Source: Bacteroidales bacterium UBA5548 (GTDB lineage: Bacteria > Bacteroidota > Bacteroidia > Bacteroidales > UBA932). From it: a stretch of DNA of 64,000 nt. Positions 25,800-33,285 of this stretch are shown in pieces. A model generated the notes under the pieces. That model ran no database searches. It was not told where the DNA came from and was given only the letters and a program-made list of their open reading frames with translations. Position numbers and translations under genes: made by a program. Where the stretch lies: contig DINE01000006.1 of NCBI GenBank assembly GCA_002425935.1, positions 285 to 64,284 on the forward strand. The letters run 5' to 3'. Positions within the stretch are counted from its first letter, which is position 1; every line of letters begins with the position of its first letter.

Positions 25800-26990
25800 A
25801 TGTATTCAAATTATCAGGGATATCTCTCAACAGAACTCACCAATATTCAGGAGGCGGGTCTCTATAAACGTGAGAGAATTATTGTAAATCCTCAGCAGGC
25901 CAGAATAAAAATCTCTTCGGGTCAGGAGGTGCTTAACTTTTGTGCCAATAACTATCTTGGGCTTTCAAACAACTCCTCTCTCATTAATGCTGCAAAAAAG
26001 GCATTGGACGAGCGTGGTTTCGGCATGTCAAGTGTTCGCTTTATTTGCGGAACTCAGGATTTGCACCTTGAGCTGGAGAGAAAAATCTCAGAATTCTTCG
26101 GTACCGAAGATGCAATTTTGTATGCAGCATGCTTTGATGCAAATGGAGGAGTTTTTGAACCACTTCTTTCAGAAGAGGATGCTATTATATCTGATTCACT
26201 GAATCATGCCTCTATTATCGATGGCGTACGTCTTTGCAAAGCACAGAGATACCGCTATGCAAATGCCGATATGGATGAGCTTGAGAATTGTCTTAAAGTG
26301 GCTCAGGCGCAAAGGTTCCGCCTTATAGTGACAGATGGTGTCTTCTCGATGGATGGAAATGTAGCGCCACTGGATAAGATATACCAGCTGGCAGAAAAAT
26401 ACAACGCAATGATTATGGTTGATGAGTCACACTCTGCAGGAGTTGTGGGTGAGACCGGAAGGGGCACCACAGAGCTTTACAACCTCAGGGGTAAGGTTGA
26501 AATAATCACCGGAACACTTGGTAAGGCTTTTGGTGGAGCAATCGGGGGCTTCACAACAGGTAAGAAGGAGATAATTGATATGCTCAGACAGAGGTCCAGA
26601 CCTTATCTTTTCTCCAACTCTATTCCTCCAATGGTTGCTGCAGCCGGAATTGAGATGTTCAACATGATGTCAAAGACCAACGAGCTTCAGGACAAACTTC
26701 ACAGTAACACTGCCTATTTTCTTGGTAAGATGAAGGATGCAGGTTTTGACATTAAACCTACCCGCTCTGCCATCTGTGCAGTGATGCTTTACGACGCAAG
26801 GCTCTCACAGGAGTTTGCAGCCAAAATGCTCGAAGAGGGTATATATGTTATAGGGTTCTACTTCCCTGTTGTGCCAAAAGATCAGGCTCGGATCCGGGTT
26901 CAGATCAGTGCGGGACACGAGCCTGAGCATATTGACAAATGTGTGGATGCCTTTATTAAGGTTGGGAAAGAGCTGGGAGTGATTAGTTAA
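25800..26990 (+). CDS. kbl: Glycine C-acetyltransferase (2-amino-3-ketobutyrate CoA ligase)
   Basis: 396 residues, close to the 398 of E. coli Kbl. It is a PLP enzyme of the alpha-oxoamine synthase family that makes glycine and acetyl-CoA from 2-amino-3-ketobutyrate in threonine breakdown. Seen: N-F-C-A-N-N-Y-L-G-L, D-G-V-F-S-M-D-G, V-D-E-S-H-S-A-G and the PLP lysine in T-G-T-L-G-K-A-F-G-G. The N-terminal motif E-A-G-L-Y-K-R-E-R-I-I favours Kbl over serine palmitoyltransferase or BioF. No threonine dehydrogenase gene is adjacent. The stop overlaps the convergent PspC-gene stop by 8 bases. Confidence 0.92.
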   Translation: MYSNYQGYLSTELTNIQEAGLYKRERIIVNPQQARIKISSGQEVLNFCANNYLGLSNNSSLINAAKKALDERGFGMSSVRFICGTQDLHLELERKISEFFGTEDAILYAACFDANGGVFEPLLSEEDAIISDSLNHASIIDGVRLCKAQRYRYANADMDELENCLKVAQAQRFRLIVTDGVFSMDGNVAPLDKIYQLAEKYNAMIMVDESHSAGVVGETGRGTTELYNLRGKVEIITGTLGKAFGGAIGGFTTGKKEIIDMLRQRSRPYLFSNSIPPMVAAAGIEMFNMMSKTNELQDKLHSNTAYFLGKMKDAGFDIKPTRSAICAVMLYDARLSQEFAAKMLEEGIYVIGFYFPVVPKDQARIRVQISAGHEPEHIDKCVDAFIKVGKELGVIS

Positions 26991-28560
26991 ATCTGCGCTC
27001 TATCCTATCTTTCTTACGCTCCATCTTCTCTTTGAATTCGTAGTATCTGCCCTCCCAGCGATCATCAAAATCGCGGTCACGGTCACATTCGAATATCCAG
27101 TCCCTGTTGATACGGCTTTCGAAATCGTGTCTTATCGGGTCAGTTACTATGACTTTAACTCCATCGGGAATATAGAGCATTACCTCTTTGAAGGTTGCGT
27201 CAAATTTATCACTCTTTGAGTAAACGTTTGACTTTATTGTTATAAGAGAATCTGTTATCTCATAAGATGGCAGATTTTTTTGTGCTTTTACCAGTGCTTC
27301 TGAGTAGGTATATGAGTGTGCGTCAGCTCTGGCTTTTAACATAAAGCCATCCTCTCTGCTCTGTTTAACTACTCTCAGTTTTGGAAATGCTACAAATTTC
27401 TGATTTCTCTTATCACCCTCCATCCAGAATAGTGTATAGCTTGAGTAGCCGGCATCAAGCATGACTTTAGAATCCGGCACACTGCTCGCTGCTTCAAATT
27501 TCACATAAAGGGTATCATATTTATCACTCAGTACACTCTCCTGCTCGCTGCTTGCTTCACTCCAGAATGGTCTGCTTGCTTTTGCTGCCAGTACTCCGAA
27601 TGTAAAGATTGAGATAATCCACAGAATGAATATTATAAGACCCGGACGTAGTCCCGGAGGTCTGAATCCGAAAAGAAGCTGAACACCTCCGTAAAGCATC
27701 CCGATAAATGGGAGAAATACCATTGCCAAAAATGCAATTTTCAGATATAACGGATTCTGAATTCCAATCTCGATGTAGTCAAGAATATCTACAGGGACAA
27801 CATCCTGAAATATTTCAACTCCCAGAAAGACAAATGAAAGAACAAGCAATCCTGTGAGTGAAATTACAATCAGAAATACCGAAACGATTTTCGAAATTAT
27901 TGTTGCAATAGTACTCATCGCCTCTACACCATCTCTCCTGATTCTGCGTCCTGCTCTGTTTATTCCACTCTCCATCTGACGGTGGAAATTGGTAAGATCC
28001 AGCGGCTCTCCGTACATTGCGCATCTTTGCTCGACTGTCCTGGCTTCAGGAATGGCTATCCACATTACTATGTAGGCAAAGACCATAAATGATCCTCCGC
28101 CTATGTGAAACATTCCAAAGAATGAGAATCCCAGAAACAGAATAACAAAGAGAACCCTTACAAGTGTGGTGTCAATAGAGGTATAGGCTGCAAGGCCGGA
28201 ACATACCCCTCCAAGGACTTTATTATCAGGATTTCTGAAAAGTCTTTTGGGTATTCTTCCTTTGTATGTACCTGATGATGTGCTTTTAGAACTTCCGGGA
28301 TCTTCGTCAATTACGTCGGGTCTTCCAAGAATTGTGATTACCTCTCTGATTGCAGATGTGGTTACAACATTGTTTGCTCCGCACTTTTCTACGAAGAGCT
28401 CGGCCATTCGCTCCTCTATCCCCTCAATAATCTCCTGGCCGTTTTCCTTGGTGTCGTAATGATCGTGAAGCTCCTCAAGGTAGCCCTTTATGATAAGGAA
28501 TCCCTCCTCCTCAATGGTGAAGGCAAGATTTCCGATACTTACTTTGACAACCTTTTTCAT
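26983..28560 (-). CDS. Large PspC-domain membrane protein
   Basis: 525 residues. An N-terminal domain of about 90 residues (M-K-K-V-V-K-V-S-I-G, A-E-L-F-V-E) is followed by a PspC domain (about 97-175: L-F-R-N-P-D-N-K-V-L-G-G-V-C-S-G-L-A-A-Y, then a membrane helix). Four or so more membrane helices occupy about 230-345, and the C-terminal domain of about 180 residues is outside the membrane. PspC proteins take part in envelope-stress sensing. It is the last gene of a PspC-PadR-PspC operon, 1 base after padR. Confidence 0.85.
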   Translation of the reverse strand: MKKVVKVSIGNLAFTIEEEGFLIIKGYLEELHDHYDTKENGQEIIEGIEERMAELFVEKCGANNVVTTSAIREVITILGRPDVIDEDPGSSKSTSSGTYKGRIPKRLFRNPDNKVLGGVCSGLAAYTSIDTTLVRVLFVILFLGFSFFGMFHIGGGSFMVFAYIVMWIAIPEARTVEQRCAMYGEPLDLTNFHRQMESGINRAGRRIRRDGVEAMSTIATIISKIVSVFLIVISLTGLLVLSFVFLGVEIFQDVVPVDILDYIEIGIQNPLYLKIAFLAMVFLPFIGMLYGGVQLLFGFRPPGLRPGLIIFILWIISIFTFGVLAAKASRPFWSEASSEQESVLSDKYDTLYVKFEAASSVPDSKVMLDAGYSSYTLFWMEGDKRNQKFVAFPKLRVVKQSREDGFMLKARADAHSYTYSEALVKAQKNLPSYEITDSLITIKSNVYSKSDKFDATFKEVMLYIPDGVKVIVTDPIRHDFESRINRDWIFECDRDRDFDDRWEGRYYEFKEKMERKKDRIERRFN

Positions 28561-28561
28561 C

Positions 28562-28903
28562 TTACTGTTTTTTATTTCTGATTAATGCAATTGTTTCAAC
28601 TATCTCTACCCACGCTGAATCCATCTCTGCAAGTAACTCTCTTCCCTTGTCGGTTATTGAGTAGTACTTTCTTGGAGGCCCCTGCTGGGACTCCTCCCAT
28701 CTGTAACTTAGCAATCCCTGATTTTTCTGACGGGTAAGTAATGGGTACAATGTCCCCTCTACCACAATCATCTTTGCATCTTTGAGTTCACTTATAAGAG
28801 ACGAAGCATATGCGTCGTTGTTATTTAGGATACTCAGTATGCAATACTCCAGAACACCTTTTCGCATTTGCGATTTAATGTTATCTGTATTAATCTCGTT
28901 CAT
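28562..28903 (-). CDS. PadR family transcriptional regulator
   Basis: 113 residues. The winged helix is clear: E-Y-C-I-L-S-I-L, D-A-Y-A-S-S-L-I-S-E-L, V-V-E-G-T-L-Y-P-L-L-T-R, G-P-P-R-K-Y-Y-S-I-T-D-K-G. It is a short PadR of the s-PadR class. It sits between two PspC-domain genes (11 bases and 1 base), so it likely controls this operon. Confidence 0.94.
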   Translation of the reverse strand: MNEINTDNIKSQMRKGVLEYCILSILNNNDAYASSLISELKDAKMIVVEGTLYPLLTRQKNQGLLSYRWEESQQGPPRKYYSITDKGRELLAEMDSAWVEIVETIALIRNKKQ

Positions 28904-28914
28904 AACCCCTCCTT

Positions 28915-29478
28915 TTATCTGTATGTAGAAAATCTTCTGAGATTTTCGGCTGTTACCGGTAAACCTCTCATTTCACATTTTTGTGCTGCCGTATAAGCCA
29001 TCGGCGCAACAATCCATAATATTATGTATCCCCAGAAACCTATGCTGCCCATAAATATGGCAACAAAAAAGAGTACCCTCACCAGAACAACGTCAACGTT
29101 GAGGTAGAGCGCTAATCCGCTGCAGACACCACCGATAATTTTATCGTCGGGATTTCTGTAAAGCTTCTTAACTGCCATGTTGTAGAATGGTTCGTTTTTT
29201 ACTCCAAAGTCATCCTCCATCTGGCTGCCATCGGGCATTCCCAGCTGCGATATAATGTTGTTTACCATTGTAATGTTTACAACCTGATATCTGGTGCCAA
29301 GAGCTTCAGCAAAAAGTTCGGCTATTCTCTGCTCCAGATCCTCCATCACATCACCTGAGTGAACACCCATACCCGTCTTCTCTTTAAAGCGGGTGAGATA
29401 AAGATTCAATTTCTGATAAGCGTCCTCGTCTATGACAAAACTTCTACCGCCTATACCTACAGTTACAACCTTTTTCAT
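28915..29478 (-). CDS. Small PspC-domain protein
   Basis: 187 residues. The N-terminal domain (M-K-K-V-V-T-V-G-I-G; D-L-E-Q-R-I-A-E-L-F-A-E) is clearly related to that of the larger PspC protein in the same operon. A PspC domain follows (L-Y-R-N-P-D-D-K-I-I-G-G-V-C-S-G-L-A-L-Y) with about two membrane helices. The start is placed at M-K-K-V-V because the sister protein begins identically; a promoter-like box lies in the upstream extension. Confidence 0.88.
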   Translation of the reverse strand: MKKVVTVGIGGRSFVIDEDAYQKLNLYLTRFKEKTGMGVHSGDVMEDLEQRIAELFAEALGTRYQVVNITMVNNIISQLGMPDGSQMEDDFGVKNEPFYNMAVKKLYRNPDDKIIGGVCSGLALYLNVDVVLVRVLFFVAIFMGSIGFWGYIILWIVAPMAYTAAQKCEMRGLPVTAENLRRFSTYR

Positions 29479-29515
29479 TTTTAATCTATTTAATTTTTTA
29501 TAGAATTTGGTACTG

Positions 29516-29523
29516 CAAATATA
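29516..29523 (-). promoter_or_regulatory. -7 element TATATTTG of the PspC-PadR-PspC operon
   Basis: A TAnnTTTG match on the minus strand 37 bases before the ATG at 29478. The upstream element is weak (a TTG at shorter distance). Confidence 0.45.
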
Positions 29524-29569
29524 TATACATTTTTCAATACCTTGTATCACATAGTACTAAAATTTTTCA

Positions 29570-29600
29570 CAAAAAAAGCCCGTTACTTGCGTAACGAGCT
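29570..29600 (-). terminator. Terminator after secG
   Basis: Inverted repeat GCCCGTTAC / GTAACGAGC (29578-29599; one G-U pair) with seven T following on the minus strand. It lies 24 bases after the secG stop and closes the sigma-54-activator/lptE/secG operon. Confidence 0.85.
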
Positions 29601-29623
29601 GATATACTGTGAGAAAATTTTTC

Positions 29624-29974
29624 TTAATTTTCTGTTCCCGATGGTGTCTCAGGTGTTGCAGGAGCAGGAGTGACCGGAAATTCCGGCTGACCTTGTACCG
29701 GTGCTGTCTGCTCTATTCTCTCCTGGATTGCGTTTTGCTTTCTGTTGCCTCCGGTTGAAACGAATGCTGTTGCAAGAACGCAAAGCACTAAAATTGTTAT
29801 TGCAAGTGTCCATGTTGCCTTTTCAAGAAAATCGGCAGTCTGACGAACTCCGAAAGTCTGGTTGCCTGAAGCGAAGTTTGCAGCGAGTCCGCCACCTTTT
29901 GAATTCTGTACCAACACTACGATTGTCAGCAGAATACTGGCGATGACTATAAGGATTGCTATTACGGTATACAT
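29624..29974 (-). CDS. secG: Preprotein translocase subunit SecG
   Basis: 116 residues. It has two membrane helices (about 3-20 and 50-75) joined by the conserved loop V-Q-N-S-K-G-G-G-L-A-A-N-F. A proline/threonine-rich tail follows (about 80-116), common in Bacteroidota SecG. It supports SecYE-mediated export. It is the last gene of the operon, 4 bases after the TPR-like gene. Confidence 0.93.
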   Translation of the reverse strand: MYTVIAILIVIASILLTIVVLVQNSKGGGLAANFASGNQTFGVRQTADFLEKATWTLAITILVLCVLATAFVSTGGNRKQNAIQERIEQTAPVQGQPEFPVTPAPATPETPSGTEN

Positions 29975-29978
29975 AATA

Positions 29979-30677
29979 TTAATTGTTATATTTATTCTTA
30001 ATCTCCTTTACAAGGGTCGCAAAGTAAGCACTTTTTTCCGGATATAACAAAATTAGTTTTGCATAAACATCTAGTGCTCTTTTGTGAAACCCCTGATCGA
30101 GATATATTTTGGCAAGTGTTTCTGTGTAAAAAGATGAATCATCAAACAGTTCGGCAGTGTCTATCTCCACTTCCGGAACTTGCGGATGCTCCTTGAATCC
30201 GGGTGAGGCTCTCAGAAGTGATGGCTTCTCTGCAATAAAGTTATCGAGTGGCTTAGATCTGTCAAGCTCTATCTGTTCAAACTCCTCTCTTGAGAAGTAA
30301 TCGCCTCCCGCCAGAACAAAACGTGGCATAGTTCCGGGAACCAGGTCTGATATCTCGTCCAGCACAATTTCGTCGCCATCTTCAAAAGATTTGATCTCGT
30401 CTGCAGTATAAGCAGAACCCGGAATGTGCTCCTGTTTTAAGGTCTCCTCTTCGGTAAGTTGAATTATATCTTCAGGAGCAGCCAAACCTCCTTTTGTTAC
30501 CTTTATTTTATAAAGCAATGCTCTTGACGATACTCGCGAAGCTGCTTTTGAGAGAAAAGAGCTCCCTGCATCATCGTCCAGAACCGACATCTTCCTGTAA
30601 ATCTCAAGATAACCGGCAGAGTACCAGGGATATCTCTCAATATAACTTTCAAGTGTCTGTAAATCTTTATTTGACAT
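29979..30677 (-). CDS. TPR-like conserved protein of unknown function
   Basis: 232 residues, no signal peptide. The N-terminus (L-E-S-Y-I-E-R-Y-P-W-Y-S-A-G-Y-L-E-I-Y) and the C-terminal helices (E-T-L-A-K-I-Y-L-D-Q-G-F-H-K-R-A-L-D-V-Y-A-K-L-I-L-L-Y-P-E-K) look like TPR units, with an acidic middle region. It is a conserved member of the Bacteroidota lptE-secG cluster but has no named function that I know. It lies 2 bases after lptE and 4 bases before secG. Confidence 0.8.
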   Translation of the reverse strand: MSNKDLQTLESYIERYPWYSAGYLEIYRKMSVLDDDAGSSFLSKAASRVSSRALLYKIKVTKGGLAAPEDIIQLTEEETLKQEHIPGSAYTADEIKSFEDGDEIVLDEISDLVPGTMPRFVLAGGDYFSREEFEQIELDRSKPLDNFIAEKPSLLRASPGFKEHPQVPEVEIDTAELFDDSSFYTETLAKIYLDQGFHKRALDVYAKLILLYPEKSAYFATLVKEIKNKYNN

Positions 30678-30679
30678 AA

Positions 30680-31177
30680 CTACCAGTTTGCTACTGTTGC
30701 GTTAAAGACCTCCTCTACCAGCTTCTGAACGATACTATCTACAAGACGTGCCTCAACTGCGTCAAGTGACGAGGTTGACGGATAGTCTTCAAATGCAGCA
30801 AAGCTCTTCTCAAAGCTCTCCTTAGGGTATTTTACATTGGTAAAGGTTATCTTGATTGTTACTGTTAAGCGGTTCTGCGCAGCAACTTCCTGAGCGGTAA
30901 CCGCTATTGATGCTGTCTCATAACCGGTTATCTGTCCCTCCACTAAAAGGTCTCCTCCGTCATTTTGTAAACGGAGCTTTGTAAAGCGGCGGTATTTCTC
31001 TTTTAGATCTTCTGTGAGTTTATTACTCAGGGCCGGATTTATCCTCATTGCCCTGTTCTCAATATTATATACCGTGATAGAGTTTACATCGGGCTGAATA
31101 GAGGTTCCGGAGAATGAGTATATTCCGCATGATGACAGAATAAGGGATACCAGAGTTATATAAAGTAATCGTTTCAT
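30680..31177 (-). CDS. lptE: LptE family lipoprotein
   Basis: 165 residues with a lipobox (L-I-L-S-S-C-G, Cys near 17), followed by Y-S-F-S-G-T-S-I and the strand-helix pattern of LptE. LptE plugs the LptD barrel that inserts lipopolysaccharide in the outer membrane. The start overlaps the sigma-54-activator stop by 4 bases, so translation is coupled. Confidence 0.85.
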   Translation of the reverse strand: MKRLLYITLVSLILSSCGIYSFSGTSIQPDVNSITVYNIENRAMRINPALSNKLTEDLKEKYRRFTKLRLQNDGGDLLVEGQITGYETASIAVTAQEVAAQNRLTVTIKITFTNVKYPKESFEKSFAAFEDYPSTSSLDAVEARLVDSIVQKLVEEVFNATVANW

Positions 31178-32334
31178 TTGTCCAGATTAAGCTCTTTTAT
31201 TTTGCGGTATAGTGTCCTTTCGGATATTCCAAGCTCCATAGCTGCAAGTTTTCTCTTTCCGTTGTTTCTTTCGAGAGCTTTTTTAATAAGATCGGCGTTC
31301 ACTTCTGAAATAGAGAGAGTTTCTGCAAATGCCTCCTCGTCATAATCAACAATTGAAGAGTCTCCTATGGTGCTCTGGATCTCTTTGCCGGCAGGTATTC
31401 TTGTTGCTGTAGCAATTGGTTGCTCCTGCGACAGTTTAAGTTTAAGCTCTTCTACCTCTTGCCTGAGCTGATAAAGAACCTTGAAAATTATGTCTCTGTC
31501 TGTAAGATAGTCGCTCCCATGACCATCTGTTCTCACCGGAAGGTTGTTAAGAGGCTCCTGCGGAAGATATTTTTTCAGCAGTTCCGGGCCGATAAGCCGG
31601 TTATGTTCAATTACAGATATCTGTTCCGCTATACTCTTAAGCTGCCTTACATTGCCAGGCCATCTGTAACTCTCCAGCAGAATAACGGCTTCCGGAGTCA
31701 GGCGTATAGAGGGCATCATGTATTTGTCTGCAAAATCGAGTGCAAATTTTTTGAACAGCAGGTGTATATCCTCTTTTCTATCTCTGAGCGATGGTACAAC
31801 AATCGGTACTGTATTGAGCCTATAGTAAAGATCTTCCCTGAATCTTCCCTGTTCGATTGCCCGTTGCAGCTTAACGTTTGTTGCAGCAATAACTCTCACA
31901 TCAGTCTTCTGAACCTTGGATGAACCCACTTTAATGAATTCGCCTGACTGAATAACCCTAAGCAGACGTACCTGCGTTGAGAGAGGCAGCTCTGCCACCT
32001 CGTCCAAAAATAGTGTTCCTCCGTTTGCAACCTCAAAATAGCCCTTTCTAGTCTCAAAAGCTCCTGTAAAAGAGCCCTTTTCATGCCCAAAAAGTTCTGA
32101 ATCGATTGTCCCCTCAGGAATAGCTCCGCAATTGACCGCTATATACTGATTATGCTTTCGGGGGCTGTTTATATGGATAATCTGTGGAACAACCTCCTTA
32201 CCAACTCCGCTCTCACCTGTGATAAGAACCGAGAGGTCTGTGGCAGCCACCTGTACAGCTATCTCAAGCGCTCTGTTAAGTGCCTGATTGTCTCCAATTA
32301 TATCGAATCTTTGCTTTATTGACCTTAAATCCAT
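31174..32334 (-). CDS. Sigma-54 interacting transcriptional activator without receiver domain
   Basis: 386 residues. The AAA+ domain starts almost at the N-terminus: Walker A G-E-S-G-V-G-K-E, the sigma-54 contact loop G-S-F-T-G-A (one change from GAFTGA), Walker B G-T-L-F-L-D-E-V, and the arginine finger region F-R-E-D-L-Y-Y-R-L. A Fis-type HTH ends the protein (L-A-A-M-E-L-G-I-S-E-R-T-L-Y-R-K-I). The start is set at the second ATG-like site (M-D-L-R-S) because the alternative TTG lies on the -7 element. It heads the lptE-secG operon. How it senses its signal is not visible. Confidence 0.92.
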   Translation of the reverse strand: MDLRSIKQRFDIIGDNQALNRALEIAVQVAATDLSVLITGESGVGKEVVPQIIHINSPRKHNQYIAVNCGAIPEGTIDSELFGHEKGSFTGAFETRKGYFEVANGGTLFLDEVAELPLSTQVRLLRVIQSGEFIKVGSSKVQKTDVRVIAATNVKLQRAIEQGRFREDLYYRLNTVPIVVPSLRDRKEDIHLLFKKFALDFADKYMMPSIRLTPEAVILLESYRWPGNVRQLKSIAEQISVIEHNRLIGPELLKKYLPQEPLNNLPVRTDGHGSDYLTDRDIIFKVLYQLRQEVEELKLKLSQEQPIATATRIPAGKEIQSTIGDSSIVDYDEEAFAETLSISEVNADLIKKALERNNGKRKLAAMELGISERTLYRKIKELNLDK

Positions 32335-32340
32335 AGCACA

Positions 32341-32348
32341 CAAAAATA
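32341..32348 (-). promoter_or_regulatory. -7 element TATTTTTG of the sigma-54-activator/lptE/secG operon
   Basis: A TAnnTTTG match ending 7 bases before the ATG at 32334, which would give an almost leaderless transcript. The divergent kdsB box lies 12 bases away. Confidence 0.5.
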
Positions 32349-32359
32349 GATAAAATTTA

Positions 32360-32367
32360 TACCTTTG
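32360..32367 (+). promoter_or_regulatory. -7 element TACCTTTG of kdsB
   Basis: A TAnnTTTG match 21 bases before the kdsB ATG. No clear TTTG upstream. Confidence 0.5.
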
Positions 32368-32387
32368 GGAAATTTAAAACATGGAAA

Positions 32388-33137
32388 ATGAAAATTCTGG
32401 CAGTCATTCCGGCTAGATATGCCTCAACAAGGTTTCCCGGCAAACCTTTAACACTGATCGGGGGCGTAACAATGGTAGAGAGAGTATATTCCAGAAGCTC
32501 ACAGGTATTTGAAAATGTTTTTGTGGCAACAGACGACAGCAGGATTTTTGATGTAGTTGCCGGAGCGGGCGGCAATGCTGTCATGACCTCTGATTCACAC
32601 CCAAACGGAACCAGCCGGGTACTTGAGGCGATGTATAAAATTGAGGAGGAGAGAGGGGAAAAGTTCGATATTATTGTAAATATTCAGGGAGATGAGCCGT
32701 TTGTTGAGCCGTTGCAACTTAAAGAGTTAATCGCCTGTTTTGATGTTCCGGGGACAATGATTGCCACCCTCGCAAAAAAGATTACAGAGGCTGATGAGCT
32801 GTTCAATCCCAACAACCCTAAAGTTGTTATGGGCGCTGATGGTCAGGCTCTCTATTTCAGCAGGACCCCCATCCCTTATTTACGTGACTATCCGCAGGAG
32901 AGCTGGCTTGACAACGCTGAGTACTATAAGCACATAGGGCTATATGCCTATACCCGGGATGCGCTCATAGGGATAAACGCTCTTAAGCCCGGCAGGCTTG
33001 AGGTAGCAGAGAGCCTTGAGCAGTTACGCTGGCTGGAAAATGGAATAAAAATTGTAGTGGGAAAAACTGCCTTTACCTCATACTCAGTTGACACTCCGGG
33101 TGACATTGAGGTTTTGAAGGCTAAAGGGCTTATTTAG
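32388..33137 (+). CDS. kdsB: 3-deoxy-manno-octulosonate cytidylyltransferase
   Basis: 249 residues, the usual KdsB length. It activates Kdo with CTP for lipopolysaccharide core synthesis in the cytoplasm. Seen: A-V-I-P-A-R-Y-A-S-T-R-F-P-G-K-P, A-T-D-D-S-R-I, N-I-Q-G-D-E-P-F and Y-F-S-R-T-P-I-P-Y. An ATG 7 bases upstream is in another frame. Confidence 0.97.
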   Translation: MKILAVIPARYASTRFPGKPLTLIGGVTMVERVYSRSSQVFENVFVATDDSRIFDVVAGAGGNAVMTSDSHPNGTSRVLEAMYKIEEERGEKFDIIVNIQGDEPFVEPLQLKELIACFDVPGTMIATLAKKITEADELFNPNNPKVVMGADGQALYFSRTPIPYLRDYPQESWLDNAEYYKHIGLYAYTRDALIGINALKPGRLEVAESLEQLRWLENGIKIVVGKTAFTSYSVDTPGDIEVLKAKGLI

Positions 33138-33161
33138 CATAGGTTTGTAAAACTTTTTGTA

Positions 33162-33169
33162 TATATTTG
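33162..33169 (+). promoter_or_regulatory. -7 element TATATTTG of the OmpA/TPR lipoprotein gene
   Basis: A TAnnTTTG match 116 bases before the ATG at 33286, so the leader would be long. A small hairpin (GAACATTT/AAATGTTT) lies in the leader. No TTTG at the standard distance. Confidence 0.35.
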
Positions 33170-33285
33170 CAATAATGGGGCAGAACCAAATGAACATTTA
33201 AAAATGTTTGGGCACAGGACTAAATATATGAACGGGGCTAATCCAGATGATAGAAAAAATGATTAAACAACTAAATATAACCAGA

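Noticed and set aside
31420..31923. 167-codon open frame opposite the sigma-54 activator gene
   Set aside because: Shadow of the AAA+ coding sequence; no start context or recognisable domain.
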